From: Clostridia bacterium
Lineage (GTDB): Bacteria > Bacillota > Clostridia > TANB77 > CAG-508
NCBI GenBank assembly: GCA_017625465.1
Contig: JAGAKS010000016.1
Coordinates: 83,034-147,033, forward strand
Length of the DNA stretch: 64,000 bases
Direction: 5' to 3'
The notes beneath the pieces are model-generated. The model did no database searches. It was not told where the DNA came from and saw nothing but the letters and a program-made list of their open reading frames with translations. Every line of letters begins with the position of its first letter. The first letter of the stretch is position 1. The position numbers were made by a program, and so were the translations under genes. Shown piece after piece: positions 44,286-54,109 of the stretch.

Positions 44286-45974
44286 TTAGTATGATTTCCT
44301 AATATCTCTTAAATTTATTTGTACATTATCTACTCCATTAAAGGTATTAATTTCTAGCACACCTAAGACATCTACTTTATCGCCAATTAAATATTCTGTG
44401 GCTAAAGCACCAAGATTAAAACCTATTGCATTTACAACAGTATTTCCATCTTTCAAAGTTAATTTTAAATGCTTTCCTTCAGATAAAGACCTGATTGAAT
44501 CTATTTTTAAATTTTTATATATAAATATCGGCATTTTATTTGCTTCGCCAAAAGGCTCTAATTGACTAAGCTCTTTAACAATTTTTGTGTCTATATCTTT
44601 TAATTTAATTTCTTTATCTATTTTTATTACTGATACAATTTCATCTGTATGTGCTTCACTAGCAATTTCTTCAAATTTATCTGCAAACTCTTGAAATTTA
44701 TTTGCATCTAAGCTAAGACCAACTGCCATTTCATGACCACCATATTTCTCTAAACAATCACTACATTTACAAAGTGCATCATGTAAATCAAACCCTGGAA
44801 CACTTCTTCCAGAACCTTTTCCTTTACCATCTTCTAAACAAATTAAAATGGTTGGCTTAAAATATAAGTCTGTAATTTTAGATGCAACAATTCCTATAAC
44901 TCCATGATGCCAACCTTCTCCAGCTACAACAATTGCCTTTTTTTCATCTAACTTTTCTTTTTCTATTTTCAAAATTACTTCATCAAAAATTCTTTTTTCA
45001 ATCTCTTGTCTTTCCTTATTATATGAGTTAAGCTTATCTGTAATTGTTACAACTTGTTTTTTGTCTTCATTTAAAAACAAGTTTAATGCATCTTCTTCAA
45101 AGCCCATTCTACCGCAAGCATTTATTCTTGGAGCAATTCCAAAAGAAATTGCATTAGAATTTATTTCTTTATAACCAGAAGTTATAAGCAAAGATTTTAA
45201 TCCCATATTTTTTGTAACTTCAACAAGTTTTAATCCCAATTTTGCAATAACTCTATTTTCATCTACTAATGGAACTATGTCTGAAATTGTTCCTACACAT
45301 ACTATATCTAAATATTTTAAAAATTCTTTTTCATCTAATCCTAGTTTTATAGAAATTGCTTGCGCAAGTTTAAATGCAACACCAACTCCTGCTAAACTAC
45401 TAAATGGATATGTACTATCTTTTCTTTTGCAATCTATTACTGCAACAGCTTCTGGAAGTTCATCTAATGGCTCATGATGGTCTGTAACAATTACCTCCAT
45501 ACCTAGTTCATAAGCATATTGAATTTCTTCAATACATGAAATTCCACAATCAACTGTAATAATTAACGAATATCCCTCTTCAGCAATTTTCTTTATAGCA
45601 TTTTTATTAAGTCCATAGCCCTCGTTTAATCTATTTGGAATATAAAATCCGGTATCTAATCCTCTTGCATGTAAGAATTTCTTCAAAACTGTAATACTAG
45701 TAATACCATCTACATCATAATCACCATATATCATAACTTTTTCATTAGTTTCAATAGCTTTTAAAATTCTATCAACTGCTTTTTCCATGTCTGGCATTTG
45801 ATATGGATCATGAAAATCATTTCTGCTTGGAGATAAAAAGACTTTTATATCTTTATCTTCAACAATATTTCTATTTACTAAAACTGTTGCTAAAAGTTCT
45901 GACATATCGTATTTTTCTGCGATTTGTTTTACTATATCTTCATCAGTTTTTAAAAATTCCCACTTTTTATTCAT
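44286..45974 (-). CDS. recJ: Single-stranded-DNA-specific exonuclease RecJ
   Basis: 562 residues. DHH-family motifs IYGDYDVDGITS (motif I) and VTDHHEPLDELP (DHH motif) are present, with DHHA1 motif GGHEMAVGLSL. An OB-fold C-terminus follows (LKLTLKDGNTVVNAIGF). It degrades single-stranded DNA 5' to 3' in recombination and repair. It is the first gene of the recJ-rel operon, 13 bases before it. Confidence 0.95.
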   Translation of the reverse strand: MNKKWEFLKTDEDIVKQIAEKYDMSELLATVLVNRNIVEDKDIKVFLSPSRNDFHDPYQMPDMEKAVDRILKAIETNEKVMIYGDYDVDGITSITVLKKFLHARGLDTGFYIPNRLNEGYGLNKNAIKKIAEEGYSLIITVDCGISCIEEIQYAYELGMEVIVTDHHEPLDELPEAVAVIDCKRKDSTYPFSSLAGVGVAFKLAQAISIKLGLDEKEFLKYLDIVCVGTISDIVPLVDENRVIAKLGLKLVEVTKNMGLKSLLITSGYKEINSNAISFGIAPRINACGRMGFEEDALNLFLNEDKKQVVTITDKLNSYNKERQEIEKRIFDEVILKIEKEKLDEKKAIVVAGEGWHHGVIGIVASKITDLYFKPTILICLEDGKGKGSGRSVPGFDLHDALCKCSDCLEKYGGHEMAVGLSLDANKFQEFADKFEEIASEAHTDEIVSVIKIDKEIKLKDIDTKIVKELSQLEPFGEANKMPIFIYKNLKIDSIRSLSEGKHLKLTLKDGNTVVNAIGFNLGALATEYLIGDKVDVLGVLEINTFNGVDNVQINLRDIRKSY

Positions 45975-46062
45975 TCCTTTTCTCCTAAAATAAATATTTG
46001 TCTTATATTATATAACATTTCGTAAAATATATCAATAAAAAATTTCTTGAAAATTCAAAACA

Positions 46063-46101
46063 AAAAAAGCTCAGACCTATATTAAAGTCTGAACTTTTTC
46101 A
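46063..46101 (-). terminator. Terminator of ylbF-like gene
   Basis: Minus-strand stem around TCAGAC/GTCTGA with flanking A and T runs (46071-46076 with 46087-46092). Confidence 0.75.
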
Positions 46102-46102
46102 T

Positions 46103-46438
46103 TTATTGAATTACATCTTTAATGGCTTCTCCAATAGTTTTATTTACATCAGCCATCATAACATTAAATCTAACTTCTTTGTCAAAATATTCTTTAACTT
46201 TGTCATTTTGTACAAGTATAGTATATAATTCTTGCAATTTTGCCATTTTTTCTTCGCTTGTCTTTTCACCTTGCATTGCTAAAAGTTGTTCTTCATATCT
46301 AATTTTCTCGAATTCTTCAACTTTATTTTTTAATTCTAAATCAGCAAAAACTTCTTTTCTAATATCTCTGTATTCTATGTATTCTTTGCTTTCTTTTATC
46401 GCTTGTGCTAAATTGTTTACTTCATCATATACTTTCAT
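46103..46438 (-). CDS. YlbF family regulator
   Basis: 111 residues, fully helical, with the MKVYDEVNNLAQAIKESKEY start and an LQELYTILVQNDKVKEYFDKE segment typical of YlbF/YmcA proteins. In Bacillus, family members form a complex that directs RNase Y processing. AAAGGAG precedes the ATG. It starts 13 bases after the branching-enzyme gene. Confidence 0.88.
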   Translation of the reverse strand: MKVYDEVNNLAQAIKESKEYIEYRDIRKEVFADLELKNKVEEFEKIRYEEQLLAMQGEKTSEEKMAKLQELYTILVQNDKVKEYFDKEVRFNVMMADVNKTIGEAIKDVIQ

Positions 46439-46451
46439 ATTTTTGCTCCTT

Positions 46452-48044
46452 TTAATAATATATCATGTAATCGATTTCAGGAAATATATCATCTTTATCA
46501 AAAACATCTAATAAATATTTTGCATCTATTTTATCATTTTTGATTTGATAATACAATTTTGTAAATCTTCCAATATGGTCTTTTATAGCCTTATGTGCAT
46601 ATTCCACCATAGTGCCGTTTGTTATAATAAACAGCCAATCACTACTTTGTGCTAAAAGCAATTCTCTTGCACATTGATTTAAAGCTTGTCTTCTTAATGT
46701 ATCGCCTTCATTTGGAAACATAGCTGCAAGCTCGCACATTCTATCTCCTGCTTTATGTAAGTGACGATGTGCATAGTCATTTGTTTGGTTAAGCCATACT
46801 TCACTATAACCATTTGCTCCCCAACTTGATCTACATGGAGAAGCAACTTGAATATTAGGAAATTTATCTATGTATTCACCTGGTGTTATAAGTTCAAAAT
46901 TGTTTTCATCATAATATATTTTCTTAAATAATATGTATAACCAATATGGACCTTCATACCACCAATGTCCATAAAGTTCAGCATCATAAGGACAATTTAT
47001 TATAGGTGGAACATGCATATTTTTTGATAAATGTTCGATTTGTTCTGTTCTACAATTCATAAAATGCCCTGCTTGCTTTTCAGCAGAATCTTTTGCCCAT
47101 TGGACATTATAATAATCTTTTTCACAGTCTTTTCCTGTTATTCTATGATATTTTATACCGGTATTTACTCTTACACCATTACAAGCAATATATGGTTTAA
47201 TATATTCATAAGGTGCATCATAACCTATATCTCTATAAAATTCTCTGTAATTTGGATCTCCTGGATATCCCATAATTGAGCTCCAAACTTGTCGTGAAGA
47301 TTCTATATCTCTACCAAAACAGCATAATCCTCCTGGTGAAACTATCGGTGCATAAGTACCATAAAGTGGTGTAGGATCTGCATATAAAATTCCATGACTT
47401 TCAGTAATTGCATATTCTATGCCAAATTCTTTTAAGTATTTATCTGCTTCCGGAACATAACCACATTCTGGAAGCCATATTCCTCTAGGTTTTCTTCCAA
47501 AAAACTTTTCATAAGTTTGAACACCCACTGCAATTTGTGCTCTAACTGTTTTTTCGTTTACATATAAAATTGGAAAATAACCATGTGTTGCTCCACAAGT
47601 AATTATTTCTAATACGCCTTTATCTTGTAATTCTTTAAAAGCTTGAATTAAATTGCAATTGTATATATCTCTAAACACATGTAAATCATTTGAATATCTA
47701 TCAAAATAATACTTTGATAAACGATTAACTCTTTCATCATAAGTAGTTCTTTGAATTTCTTTTTCAGCAAGCTCGATATGTTTGTTTAAATATTTTATAT
47801 ATCTTTCTTGCAAAAGTTCATTATCTAGCATATTCAAAAGTGGCGGTGTCATTGTCATAGTAATTCTAAATTTTACATTTTCTTCTATTAGTTTTTGAAA
47901 ATTTAATAGAAGTGGTATATACGTTTCAGATATTGCTTCAAAAAGCCATTCTTCTTCAAGATAATCTTCACTTTCTGGATGATGAATATATGGCAAATGC
48001 GCATGCAATACAAAACACACATATCCTTTTATATCTTTTTTCAT
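46452..48044 (-). CDS. GH57 family 1,4-alpha-glucan branching-type enzyme
   Basis: 530 residues. GH57 motifs: LHAHLPYIHHPE at the start, GATHGYFPI, the nucleophile Glu in WLPECGYVP, and CPYDAELYGHWWYEG with the acid/base Asp. The C-terminal helical part belongs to the branching-enzyme type. It probably introduces alpha-1,6 branches into a glycogen-like polymer. Its neighbours DUF4912 and GT4 support a glucan role. Confidence 0.9.
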   Translation of the reverse strand: MKKDIKGYVCFVLHAHLPYIHHPESEDYLEEEWLFEAISETYIPLLLNFQKLIEENVKFRITMTMTPPLLNMLDNELLQERYIKYLNKHIELAEKEIQRTTYDERVNRLSKYYFDRYSNDLHVFRDIYNCNLIQAFKELQDKGVLEIITCGATHGYFPILYVNEKTVRAQIAVGVQTYEKFFGRKPRGIWLPECGYVPEADKYLKEFGIEYAITESHGILYADPTPLYGTYAPIVSPGGLCCFGRDIESSRQVWSSIMGYPGDPNYREFYRDIGYDAPYEYIKPYIACNGVRVNTGIKYHRITGKDCEKDYYNVQWAKDSAEKQAGHFMNCRTEQIEHLSKNMHVPPIINCPYDAELYGHWWYEGPYWLYILFKKIYYDENNFELITPGEYIDKFPNIQVASPCRSSWGANGYSEVWLNQTNDYAHRHLHKAGDRMCELAAMFPNEGDTLRRQALNQCARELLLAQSSDWLFIITNGTMVEYAHKAIKDHIGRFTKLYYQIKNDKIDAKYLLDVFDKDDIFPEIDYMIYY

Positions 48045-48063
48045 CTTTTTCTCCTCTGTCTAA

Positions 48064-48098
48064 AAATAGAGGCGTAAGACTAATTATACGCCTCTTTT
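48064..48098 (-). terminator. Terminator of the DUF4912 gene
   Basis: AGAGGCGTA/TACGCCTCT (48068-48076 with 48087-48095), T-rich on the minus strand, in the gap before the GH57 gene. Confidence 0.85.
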
Positions 48099-49288
48099 TA
48101 TCTAAAAACTGAACTAGACATACTTGATGGATTTAATAAATCTGTCAAGCTTTCGCTATCCATTTCGTTCTTGTAAATTTCTTTGTAAATATCATAAATA
48201 CTATAAATGTGCCCCATTCTTTTAGCAAATTCAAGATTATCAATTTCAACTGTTGATTCTTGTCCAGTTTTTACATTTCTATATAAAACTTTTGATTGTA
48301 ATTTTTCAAATAAAATGTGGTCATTTGGTACTTCTAACATGTTTGATGTTGTTATAGGAACATAATCATTTTGTAAAACAACATTTGCTGTTTCTGTAGA
48401 AGCAACAATATTTACCATTTCTGGTTTTTGTCTAAATTTTCTACCTAGTTGAATTGTATATTTTGCTTTTGAGTCATTTATATCTAAATACCAACTATTT
48501 GCAAAATCATTAATTGGCACTTCAAAAGTATAATTCATATCTTCGTTGTGTACTAATAACACAGGATAAGTTTCTTCAAAAAATCTTTCACCAAAAGCTT
48601 TTATATATTTTTGTCTATCACTATCTGAAATATCCCAATACACAAATAATCTTTTTGGAGTTTGTGCTAATATTTTTACAACTGTTTCATTATATCTATA
48701 TGGTAAATCATAATATTCAAGTATGTATGATTTCTTTTCTGGTTCTGCTTTTTTAGTTTGTTTTTTTGTTTTATCTTTTTCTGTATCTAATTTTTCTTTT
48801 TTGCCTTCTTCTTCAAGTCTAGCTTCTTCTTGCATTGCAACAATTTTTGCTATAAAAGCCTTAATCTTTTCTATAATAGTTTGCTCTTTAACTTTTTCCT
48901 CTTTTTTTACTTCTTCTTTTTTAGGTTCTTCTATCTTAGCCGTTTCTTTTTTTACTGTTTTCTTTTTAGTTGTATTCTTTGGAGTAGTGCTAGCCTTTTT
49001 GGTAGTTTTCTTAGCTCCTGTCTTAGAATTAGTTGCTTTTGAAGTTTTAGAAGCTGTTTTTGTGGCAGTTTCTTTTTTTGGTGCAACTACCTTTTCTTTA
49101 GAAGTTTTACTAGTTTTTGATGCAACAGTTTTAGTAGTTGGTTCTGCTTGTTTAGCTGTTGTAGTTTTTTTGCTAGAGCTCTTTTTTGTTGCAGTTGTAG
49201 TCTTTGTAGACTTTCCAGTTATATTAGCTTTTTTCTCCGTTTCTTTTTTATTTTCCATTGCTTCTTTATCTGTTGTTTTCTTAGGCAT
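48098..49288 (-). CDS. DUF4912 domain protein with long Lys/Thr/Ala-rich N-terminus
   Basis: 396 residues. Residues 1-190 are low-complexity and very basic (KKSSSKKTTTAKQ and KKTTKKAST runs), then a charged helix. The DUF4912 part is at about 200-345 (YDLPYRYNETVVKILAQTPKRLFVYWDISDSDR, SWYLDINDSKAKY). The domain occurs beside glycogen-type enzymes in Clostridia, but its function is unknown. It lies between the GH57 enzyme and the divergent GT4 glycosyltransferase. Confidence 0.87.
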   Translation of the reverse strand: MPKKTTDKEAMENKKETEKKANITGKSTKTTTATKKSSSKKTTTAKQAEPTTKTVASKTSKTSKEKVVAPKKETATKTASKTSKATNSKTGAKKTTKKASTTPKNTTKKKTVKKETAKIEEPKKEEVKKEEKVKEQTIIEKIKAFIAKIVAMQEEARLEEEGKKEKLDTEKDKTKKQTKKAEPEKKSYILEYYDLPYRYNETVVKILAQTPKRLFVYWDISDSDRQKYIKAFGERFFEETYPVLLVHNEDMNYTFEVPINDFANSWYLDINDSKAKYTIQLGRKFRQKPEMVNIVASTETANVVLQNDYVPITTSNMLEVPNDHILFEKLQSKVLYRNVKTGQESTVEIDNLEFAKRMGHIYSIYDIYKEIYKNEMDSESLTDLLNPSSMSSSVFR

Positions 49289-49571
49289 TATTTTCCTCCT
49301 TAGTAAATATCTTCTATTTATATATAATATACTAAATTCATTTTAAACACAATAGAAAAATTTAATTTTTTTGTATTTTTTTAAAGTTCACTTTTTGTTC
49401 TGAAACATACTTTTTACAAGTTTGTAATATTTTTGTAATCTGTCAAGTTTTCAAAAAATTTTTTTGCATTTTTTTGTCAAAATCTGTTTACTTTTAGTAT
49501 TTTTTTATATAGAATATTAAAAGAATATTAATCATAAAATTTGATTACAAAAGAATGTTTGAAAGGAGCAA

Positions 49572-50870
49572 ATGGTAAAGATGAGAATTTTAATGCTATC
49601 ATGGGAATATCCACCAAGAGTTGTAGGAGGTATTGCCAGAGTTGTACATGACTTATCTCATAGATTAATTAAAGATGGCCATGATGTTACAGTTGTTACA
49701 TACAGAGATGGCAATGTTCCATACTTCGAAGACGACAACGGAGTTAAAGTTTATAGAGTCGATAATTTTATGATTCAACCAAATAATTTTATAGATTGGG
49801 TTATGCAACTTAATTTCAATATGATAGCTAAAGCTGGAGAAATTATAGCTAAAGAAGGAAATTTTGATGTTATACATGCACATGATTGGCTTGTTGCCTA
49901 TGCTGCAAAAACTTTAAAAGTTTCTTACAATTTACCTATTGTTTCAACAATACATGCAACTGAAGCTGGAAGAAATAACGGAATTAGAGAAGAACAACAA
50001 AAGTATATTAATGATACAGAATGGATGCTTACTTACGAATCTTCAGAAGTTATTGTTAATAGTAATTATATGAAAAATGAATTACAAAGATTATTTGGAC
50101 TTCCTTTTGAAAAGATAAATGTTATCCCTAATGGTGTAAGTGCTTCTAACTTCACTGTTTCAGAAAGAGATTATGATTTCAGACGTAGATATGCTATGGA
50201 CAATGAAAAAATTATTCTTTTTATGGGTAGATTAGTTTATGAAAAAGGCGTTCAAAACTTAATTGCTGCTATGCCAAAAATATTAAATAATTATCATGAT
50301 GCAAAACTTATTGTTGCTGGTAAAGGCGGTATGCTTGGAGAACTTCAACAAGAAGTTAGAAATTTAGGATTAGGAAATAAAGTATATTTTACTGGTCAAC
50401 TTTCTCCTAAACAAGTTCAAAAAATGTATAAATGTGCAGATATTGCTGTTTTCCCTAGTACTTATGAACCATTTGGAATTGTTGCTATCGAATCAATGTT
50501 ATTAGGAGTACCTACTGTTGTTTCTGATATTGGCGGTTTAAACGAAATCGTTGATCACGGTGTTAATGGTATGAAGAGTTATGCAGGAAATCCAAATTCA
50601 CTTGCAGATTCAATTTTAACACTTCTATTTGACCATAAATTATGCGATAATATAGTAAAAAATGCAAAACAAAAAGTTAAAACTCAATATAATTGGACAA
50701 AAATTGCTCAAGATACACACTTTACTTATCAAAAAGCAATATGTGAAACAATGGCAGAAAGACAAGCTAAACAAATTGAACAAGAAGAAGCTCGCAAGGT
50801 TGCAGCTCAAAAGAAACCAAACGAAATTACAAATCTTCTTTCTTTCAAAAAACGTCAAGCTTTTGCATAA
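49572..50870 (+). CDS. Glycosyltransferase family 4 protein (GT4, glucan-type)
   Basis: 432 residues. N-terminal acceptor domain MLSWEYPPRVVGGIARVVHDLS and IHAHDWLVAYAAK; donor domain MGRLVYEKGVQNLI, PSTYEPFGIVAIESM and GGLNEIVDHGVNG. A coiled charged tail ends it. Starts at 49572 and 49581 are both possible, because the GGAG site lies 3 or 12 bases ahead. It is divergent from the DUF4912 gene, with no gene in the 283-base gap (49289-49571), which holds an A+T-rich likely promoter. Confidence 0.92.
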   Translation: MVKMRILMLSWEYPPRVVGGIARVVHDLSHRLIKDGHDVTVVTYRDGNVPYFEDDNGVKVYRVDNFMIQPNNFIDWVMQLNFNMIAKAGEIIAKEGNFDVIHAHDWLVAYAAKTLKVSYNLPIVSTIHATEAGRNNGIREEQQKYINDTEWMLTYESSEVIVNSNYMKNELQRLFGLPFEKINVIPNGVSASNFTVSERDYDFRRRYAMDNEKIILFMGRLVYEKGVQNLIAAMPKILNNYHDAKLIVAGKGGMLGELQQEVRNLGLGNKVYFTGQLSPKQVQKMYKCADIAVFPSTYEPFGIVAIESMLLGVPTVVSDIGGLNEIVDHGVNGMKSYAGNPNSLADSILTLLFDHKLCDNIVKNAKQKVKTQYNWTKIAQDTHFTYQKAICETMAERQAKQIEQEEARKVAAQKKPNEITNLLSFKKRQAFA

Positions 50871-50884
50871 TATTAAATACTATA

Positions 50885-50912
50885 AAAGACCTAGAAAAAA
50901 TTCTAGGTCTTT
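50885..50912. terminator. Bidirectional terminator between GT4 and traX-like genes
   Basis: Twelve-pair stem AAAGACCTAGAA/TTCTAGGTCTTT with four A in the loop. Confidence 0.9.
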
Positions 50913-50915
50913 TTG

Positions 50916-51614
50916 TTATTTAAAAACAAAAGAAATTCCATATATTATAAGCATGTGTATTGGATAAAATAGATAGAAGAAATATTTAAGTTTCTTTCCT
51001 TCTCTTCCATTGTAAACTAAAATTATTATTCCTGACAATGCTGTGAAAACGACACTCCAAATATCAATTAATTCTATATGCGGAATATATCTACTTATAT
51101 AGTATATGATTACTAAAATTATATAAGAAACCGTTCTCAAAAACTTTTTATCTCTGATAAAATAAAATAACCAAACTGTTAAAATTCCAAACCACCCATA
51201 ATCTACTGGAATTTTGTATCCCACTAGTAAAATCGTGAATAGTGCTGCAACTACTATAAAAAATTTATACAAATTTGGCAACTCTTCTCTATTTTGAAAA
51301 AATTCTACAATAACAATTCCTGTAATAGCAAACAAAAAAGTAAACATTATATTTAGCATAAATTTATCTAATATTAAAGTTCTAAAAAGCATAAAAGGAA
51401 TTTGTGAAATGCAAGCAAAAGCTAACATTCTCATAAAATATTTTTTACGACTTTTTGTATGTATTAATCCTTCTGTAATTAAAAATGCAAAAATTGGAAA
51501 CGATAATCTACCGCCATATTTTGTAATAAAGCAATCTGTGACTGGTATTGCGTATCTTATATGATCCAATATCATTGTTATTACAGCTATTATTTTTAAA
51601 ACAAATCCTGTCAT
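50916..51614 (-). CDS. TraX family membrane protein
   Basis: About 232 residues with eight or more hydrophobic segments. MTGFVLKIIAVITMILDHIRY at the start and SFPIFAFLITEGLIHTKSRKKYFMRMLAFACISQIPF match TraX, a family related to acyltransferases that acetylates F pilin in E. coli. In Gram-positive genomes it probably acylates a surface molecule. I use ATG at 51614 with AGGTG; the GTG at 51623 is upstream. Confidence 0.85.
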   Translation of the reverse strand: MTGFVLKIIAVITMILDHIRYAIPVTDCFITKYGGRLSFPIFAFLITEGLIHTKSRKKYFMRMLAFACISQIPFMLFRTLILDKFMLNIMFTFLFAITGIVIVEFFQNREELPNLYKFFIVVAALFTILLVGYKIPVDYGWFGILTVWLFYFIRDKKFLRTVSYIILVIIYYISRYIPHIELIDIWSVVFTALSGIIILVYNGREGKKLKYFFYLFYPIHMLIIYGISFVFK

Positions 51615-51668
51615 TTTTATCACCTAATTAAAATTTTACCATAAAACTTTAATTTGTAAAAGTATTTT

Positions 51669-52163
51669 TTAGTATTGTATTAAATTTAAATAAGATGTTA
51701 CTGCAAGTTCTGCAACATAATCTAATGTATCTTTATATTCTTGTGTTCTAAAAATAACAAAACCTTCTAAAATCATTTTCTTATTTTCTGCAATATAATC
51801 ATATATTAATTCTTTAAGAATTTCTTTTCCAAAATCATCATTTTCTTTAGATGCTGTTAAAATTCTAAGCGAAATTCGTATAATACTATCTTGCTCATCT
51901 TCATTTAAATAAAAATAATTTTTTCTAATTATTGTCTCTAAAAATTTTTCTTCATAAAATTTTTGAATTGTTATTGCCAAAGCATTACTTAAAAATTGTT
52001 CAAATAAAATTATATTATCACCTTTATAATGAACAATTATATTTTCATATACTTTAAACTTAAAAGAAGAAATATAAAATTTGCTAAGCTCAATTTTATC
52101 TAATTGTTCAATTAAAAAATTTTTTTGTTTATCATTATTTAGCTTAATACAAAAAGATTTCAT
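51669..52163 (-). CDS. YtxC-like sporulation protein
   Basis: 164 residues, helical. Opening segment MKSFCIKLNNDKQKNFLIEQL and the later LKELIYDYIAENKKMILEGFVIFR and ELAVTSYLNLIQY match YtxC-like sporulation proteins of Clostridia and Bacilli. GGAGG precedes ATG. Its place near gpr supports a sporulation role, not proven here. Confidence 0.75.
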   Translation of the reverse strand: MKSFCIKLNNDKQKNFLIEQLDKIELSKFYISSFKFKVYENIIVHYKGDNIILFEQFLSNALAITIQKFYEEKFLETIIRKNYFYLNEDEQDSIIRISLRILTASKENDDFGKEILKELIYDYIAENKKMILEGFVIFRTQEYKDTLDYVAELAVTSYLNLIQY

Positions 52164-52228
52164 ATTTCCTCCTTTATAATAAATTTCTCTATATTTTATT
52201 CAGAACCAAAAATTTTGAGCCTGTATAT

Positions 52229-53161
52229 TTACAAGCTCATGTTTATTCCATAAGAAATTAATTTCGACATTTTTTCTATCAGCTCATCTATTTCTTTTGG
52301 CGTTACTATAAAATTAAACTCTTTTGGCAAAAGTGCTTCTTTTATTTCTTCATAATTATCCTCTTCTTTTAACTTATTTAAATATTCATTAGATTTTGCT
52401 TCTTCCTGCAATTTTTCTATAAACAAATCTAAACCGTCATTAGTAATAGTTGCAGCTTCTACAACAGTAGGAACTCCTAATGCAATTACTGGAATACTTA
52501 AAGTATTTTTAGATAGCTCTGCTCTAGTATTGCCAATTCCTGCTCCTGGGACAATTCCTGTATCAGAAATTTGAATTGAACTACTAATTCTATCTATATT
52601 TTTCGAACATAAGCTATCTATTACAATAAGAAGATTTGGATGTACATTTTCTACAATTCCTTTTACAATTTCTAAGGTTTCTATTCCAGTTACTCCAAGC
52701 ACACCTGGCGAAACTGCCGAAATTTCTCTCGTTCCCTCTTTTACAAACTGCGGACAATATTTAATTATATGTCTTGTAACTTCAATATCATTTGCAACTT
52801 TCGGACCTAATGAATCAGGTGTAACATATTCATTTCCTAAGCCTACTATTAAGACAGAATCTTGAATTCCTATATGTTTATCAACTAATTTTTTTATCTC
52901 TTTAGATAAAATCTCGCTTACTTCTTGTATACTTTCTTCTTCCATATATTTAACTTTAGATATATCTAAAGTAATATATTCTCCCATAGGCTTACCAATA
53001 GCCTTTTCCCCTGCTTCATTTATAACTCCAACCCTTGTAATGGTTACTCTATCATTTACTTTTTCTTCATTATATGAAATTCCTTCAATCTCATTTTCTA
53101 CTGCTTTTGCCTTTTTGTAAACTTCTCTTCTTTCTAATGCCAAATCCGTTCTAAAAATCAT
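52229..53161 (-). CDS. gpr: Germination protease GPR (spore protease)
   Basis: 310 residues. FRTDLALERREVYKKAK is the zymogen start. VGLGNEYVTPDSLGPKVANDI and IDSLCSKNIDRISSSIQISDTGIVPGAGIGN are diagnostic of the aspartic-type GPR. It digests small acid-soluble spore proteins at germination, so the organism forms spores. The ATG at 53161 has AGGAG upstream; an earlier start at 53215 has no good site. Confidence 0.95.
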   Translation of the reverse strand: MIFRTDLALERREVYKKAKAVENEIEGISYNEEKVNDRVTITRVGVINEAGEKAIGKPMGEYITLDISKVKYMEEESIQEVSEILSKEIKKLVDKHIGIQDSVLIVGLGNEYVTPDSLGPKVANDIEVTRHIIKYCPQFVKEGTREISAVSPGVLGVTGIETLEIVKGIVENVHPNLLIVIDSLCSKNIDRISSSIQISDTGIVPGAGIGNTRAELSKNTLSIPVIALGVPTVVEAATITNDGLDLFIEKLQEEAKSNEYLNKLKEEDNYEEIKEALLPKEFNFIVTPKEIDELIEKMSKLISYGINMSL

Positions 53162-53220
53162 AATTATATCTCCTATTCTAGCTTTATTATGGCAAAATAT
53201 AGAAAAAATATGCAAAAAAA

Positions 53221-53257
53221 ATAAACCTTAAAACTAAAATGTTTCAAGGTTTATCTA
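53221..53257 (-). terminator. Terminator of the yebC gene
   Basis: ATAAACCTT/AAGGTTTAT (53221-53229 with 53246-53254), with further inner pairing. Confidence 0.75.
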
Positions 53258-53263
53258 ACATTA

Positions 53264-53989
53264 TTATTCTTCCCAGTTGTGGAATACTTCAACAACATCA
53301 TCTAAATCTTCAAGATGGTCTATTAATCTTTGCATTTTTTCAGATGCTTTTTCATCTAATGAAATGTATGTACTTGGTACCATTTCAACACCAGCTTCTA
53401 AAAATTCAATTCCTTCAGCTGATAATTTTTCTGTAACTGCTGTAAAATCTGATGGAGCTGTTGTAATTTGATAAACTTCCTCTTCTGCTGAAAAGTCTTC
53501 TGCACCAGCTTCAATTGAAAGCATCATTAAATCATCTTCTCCTAATTTGCAATTTTCTTTTTCTATAACAATTACACCTTTTTTCTCAAACATATATGAT
53601 ACACAACCTGATGTACCTAAGTTTCCACCAAATTTGTCAAAAATATGTCTTACATCTGCTGCTGTTCTGTTTTTATTATCTGTACTTGCATTTACTATAA
53701 CAGCAACACCATTTGTTCCATAGCCTTCATAAGTAATTTCTTCATATACTGCTGAGCTTCCTTCTCCTGAAGCTTTTTTAATTGCATTATTTATTGTATC
53801 ATTTGGCATATTATTTGCCTTACATTTTGCTATAACATCTTTTAATTTAGAATTTCCAGCCGGATCAGGTCCACCTTGTTTAACTGCTACTAAAATTTCT
53901 CTACCTAATTTTGTGAATATTTTTCCTCTTGCAGCATCTGCTTTACCTTTTTTTGCTGCAATATTGTGCCATTTTGAATGTCCTGACAT
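53264..53989 (-). CDS. YebC/PmpR family transcriptional regulator
   Basis: 241 residues. The start [32 protein letters not shown] is diagnostic. The central segment [39 protein letters not shown] follows. Members bind DNA as regulators, or aid ribosome stalling relief. AAAGGAGG precedes the start. It is a single-gene unit. Confidence 0.95.
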   Translation of the reverse strand: MSGHSKWHNIAAKKGKADAARGKIFTKLGREILVAVKQGGPDPAGNSKLKDVIAKCKANNMPNDTINNAIKKASGEGSSAVYEEITYEGYGTNGVAVIVNASTDNKNRTAADVRHIFDKFGGNLGTSGCVSYMFEKKGVIVIEKENCKLGEDDLMMLSIEAGAEDFSAEEEVYQITTAPSDFTAVTEKLSAEGIEFLEAGVEMVPSTYISLDEKASEKMQRLIDHLEDLDDVVEVFHNWEE

Positions 53990-54109
53990 CGATAATTCCT
54001 CCTTTTTTACAAGGCTTATAGCTCTTGTTTTATTGATTTTACTTATTTTTAAAATTCCATTTTTTATTGTAACATATTTTTTTCCATTTGTGTAGTCTTT
54101 TTCGAAATT

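Noticed and set aside
48723-49346. A 207-codon plus-strand hydrophobic frame
   Set aside because: It is the antisense of the Lys/Thr-rich N-terminus of the DUF4912 gene, which gives a false Val/Phe/Leu-rich frame.
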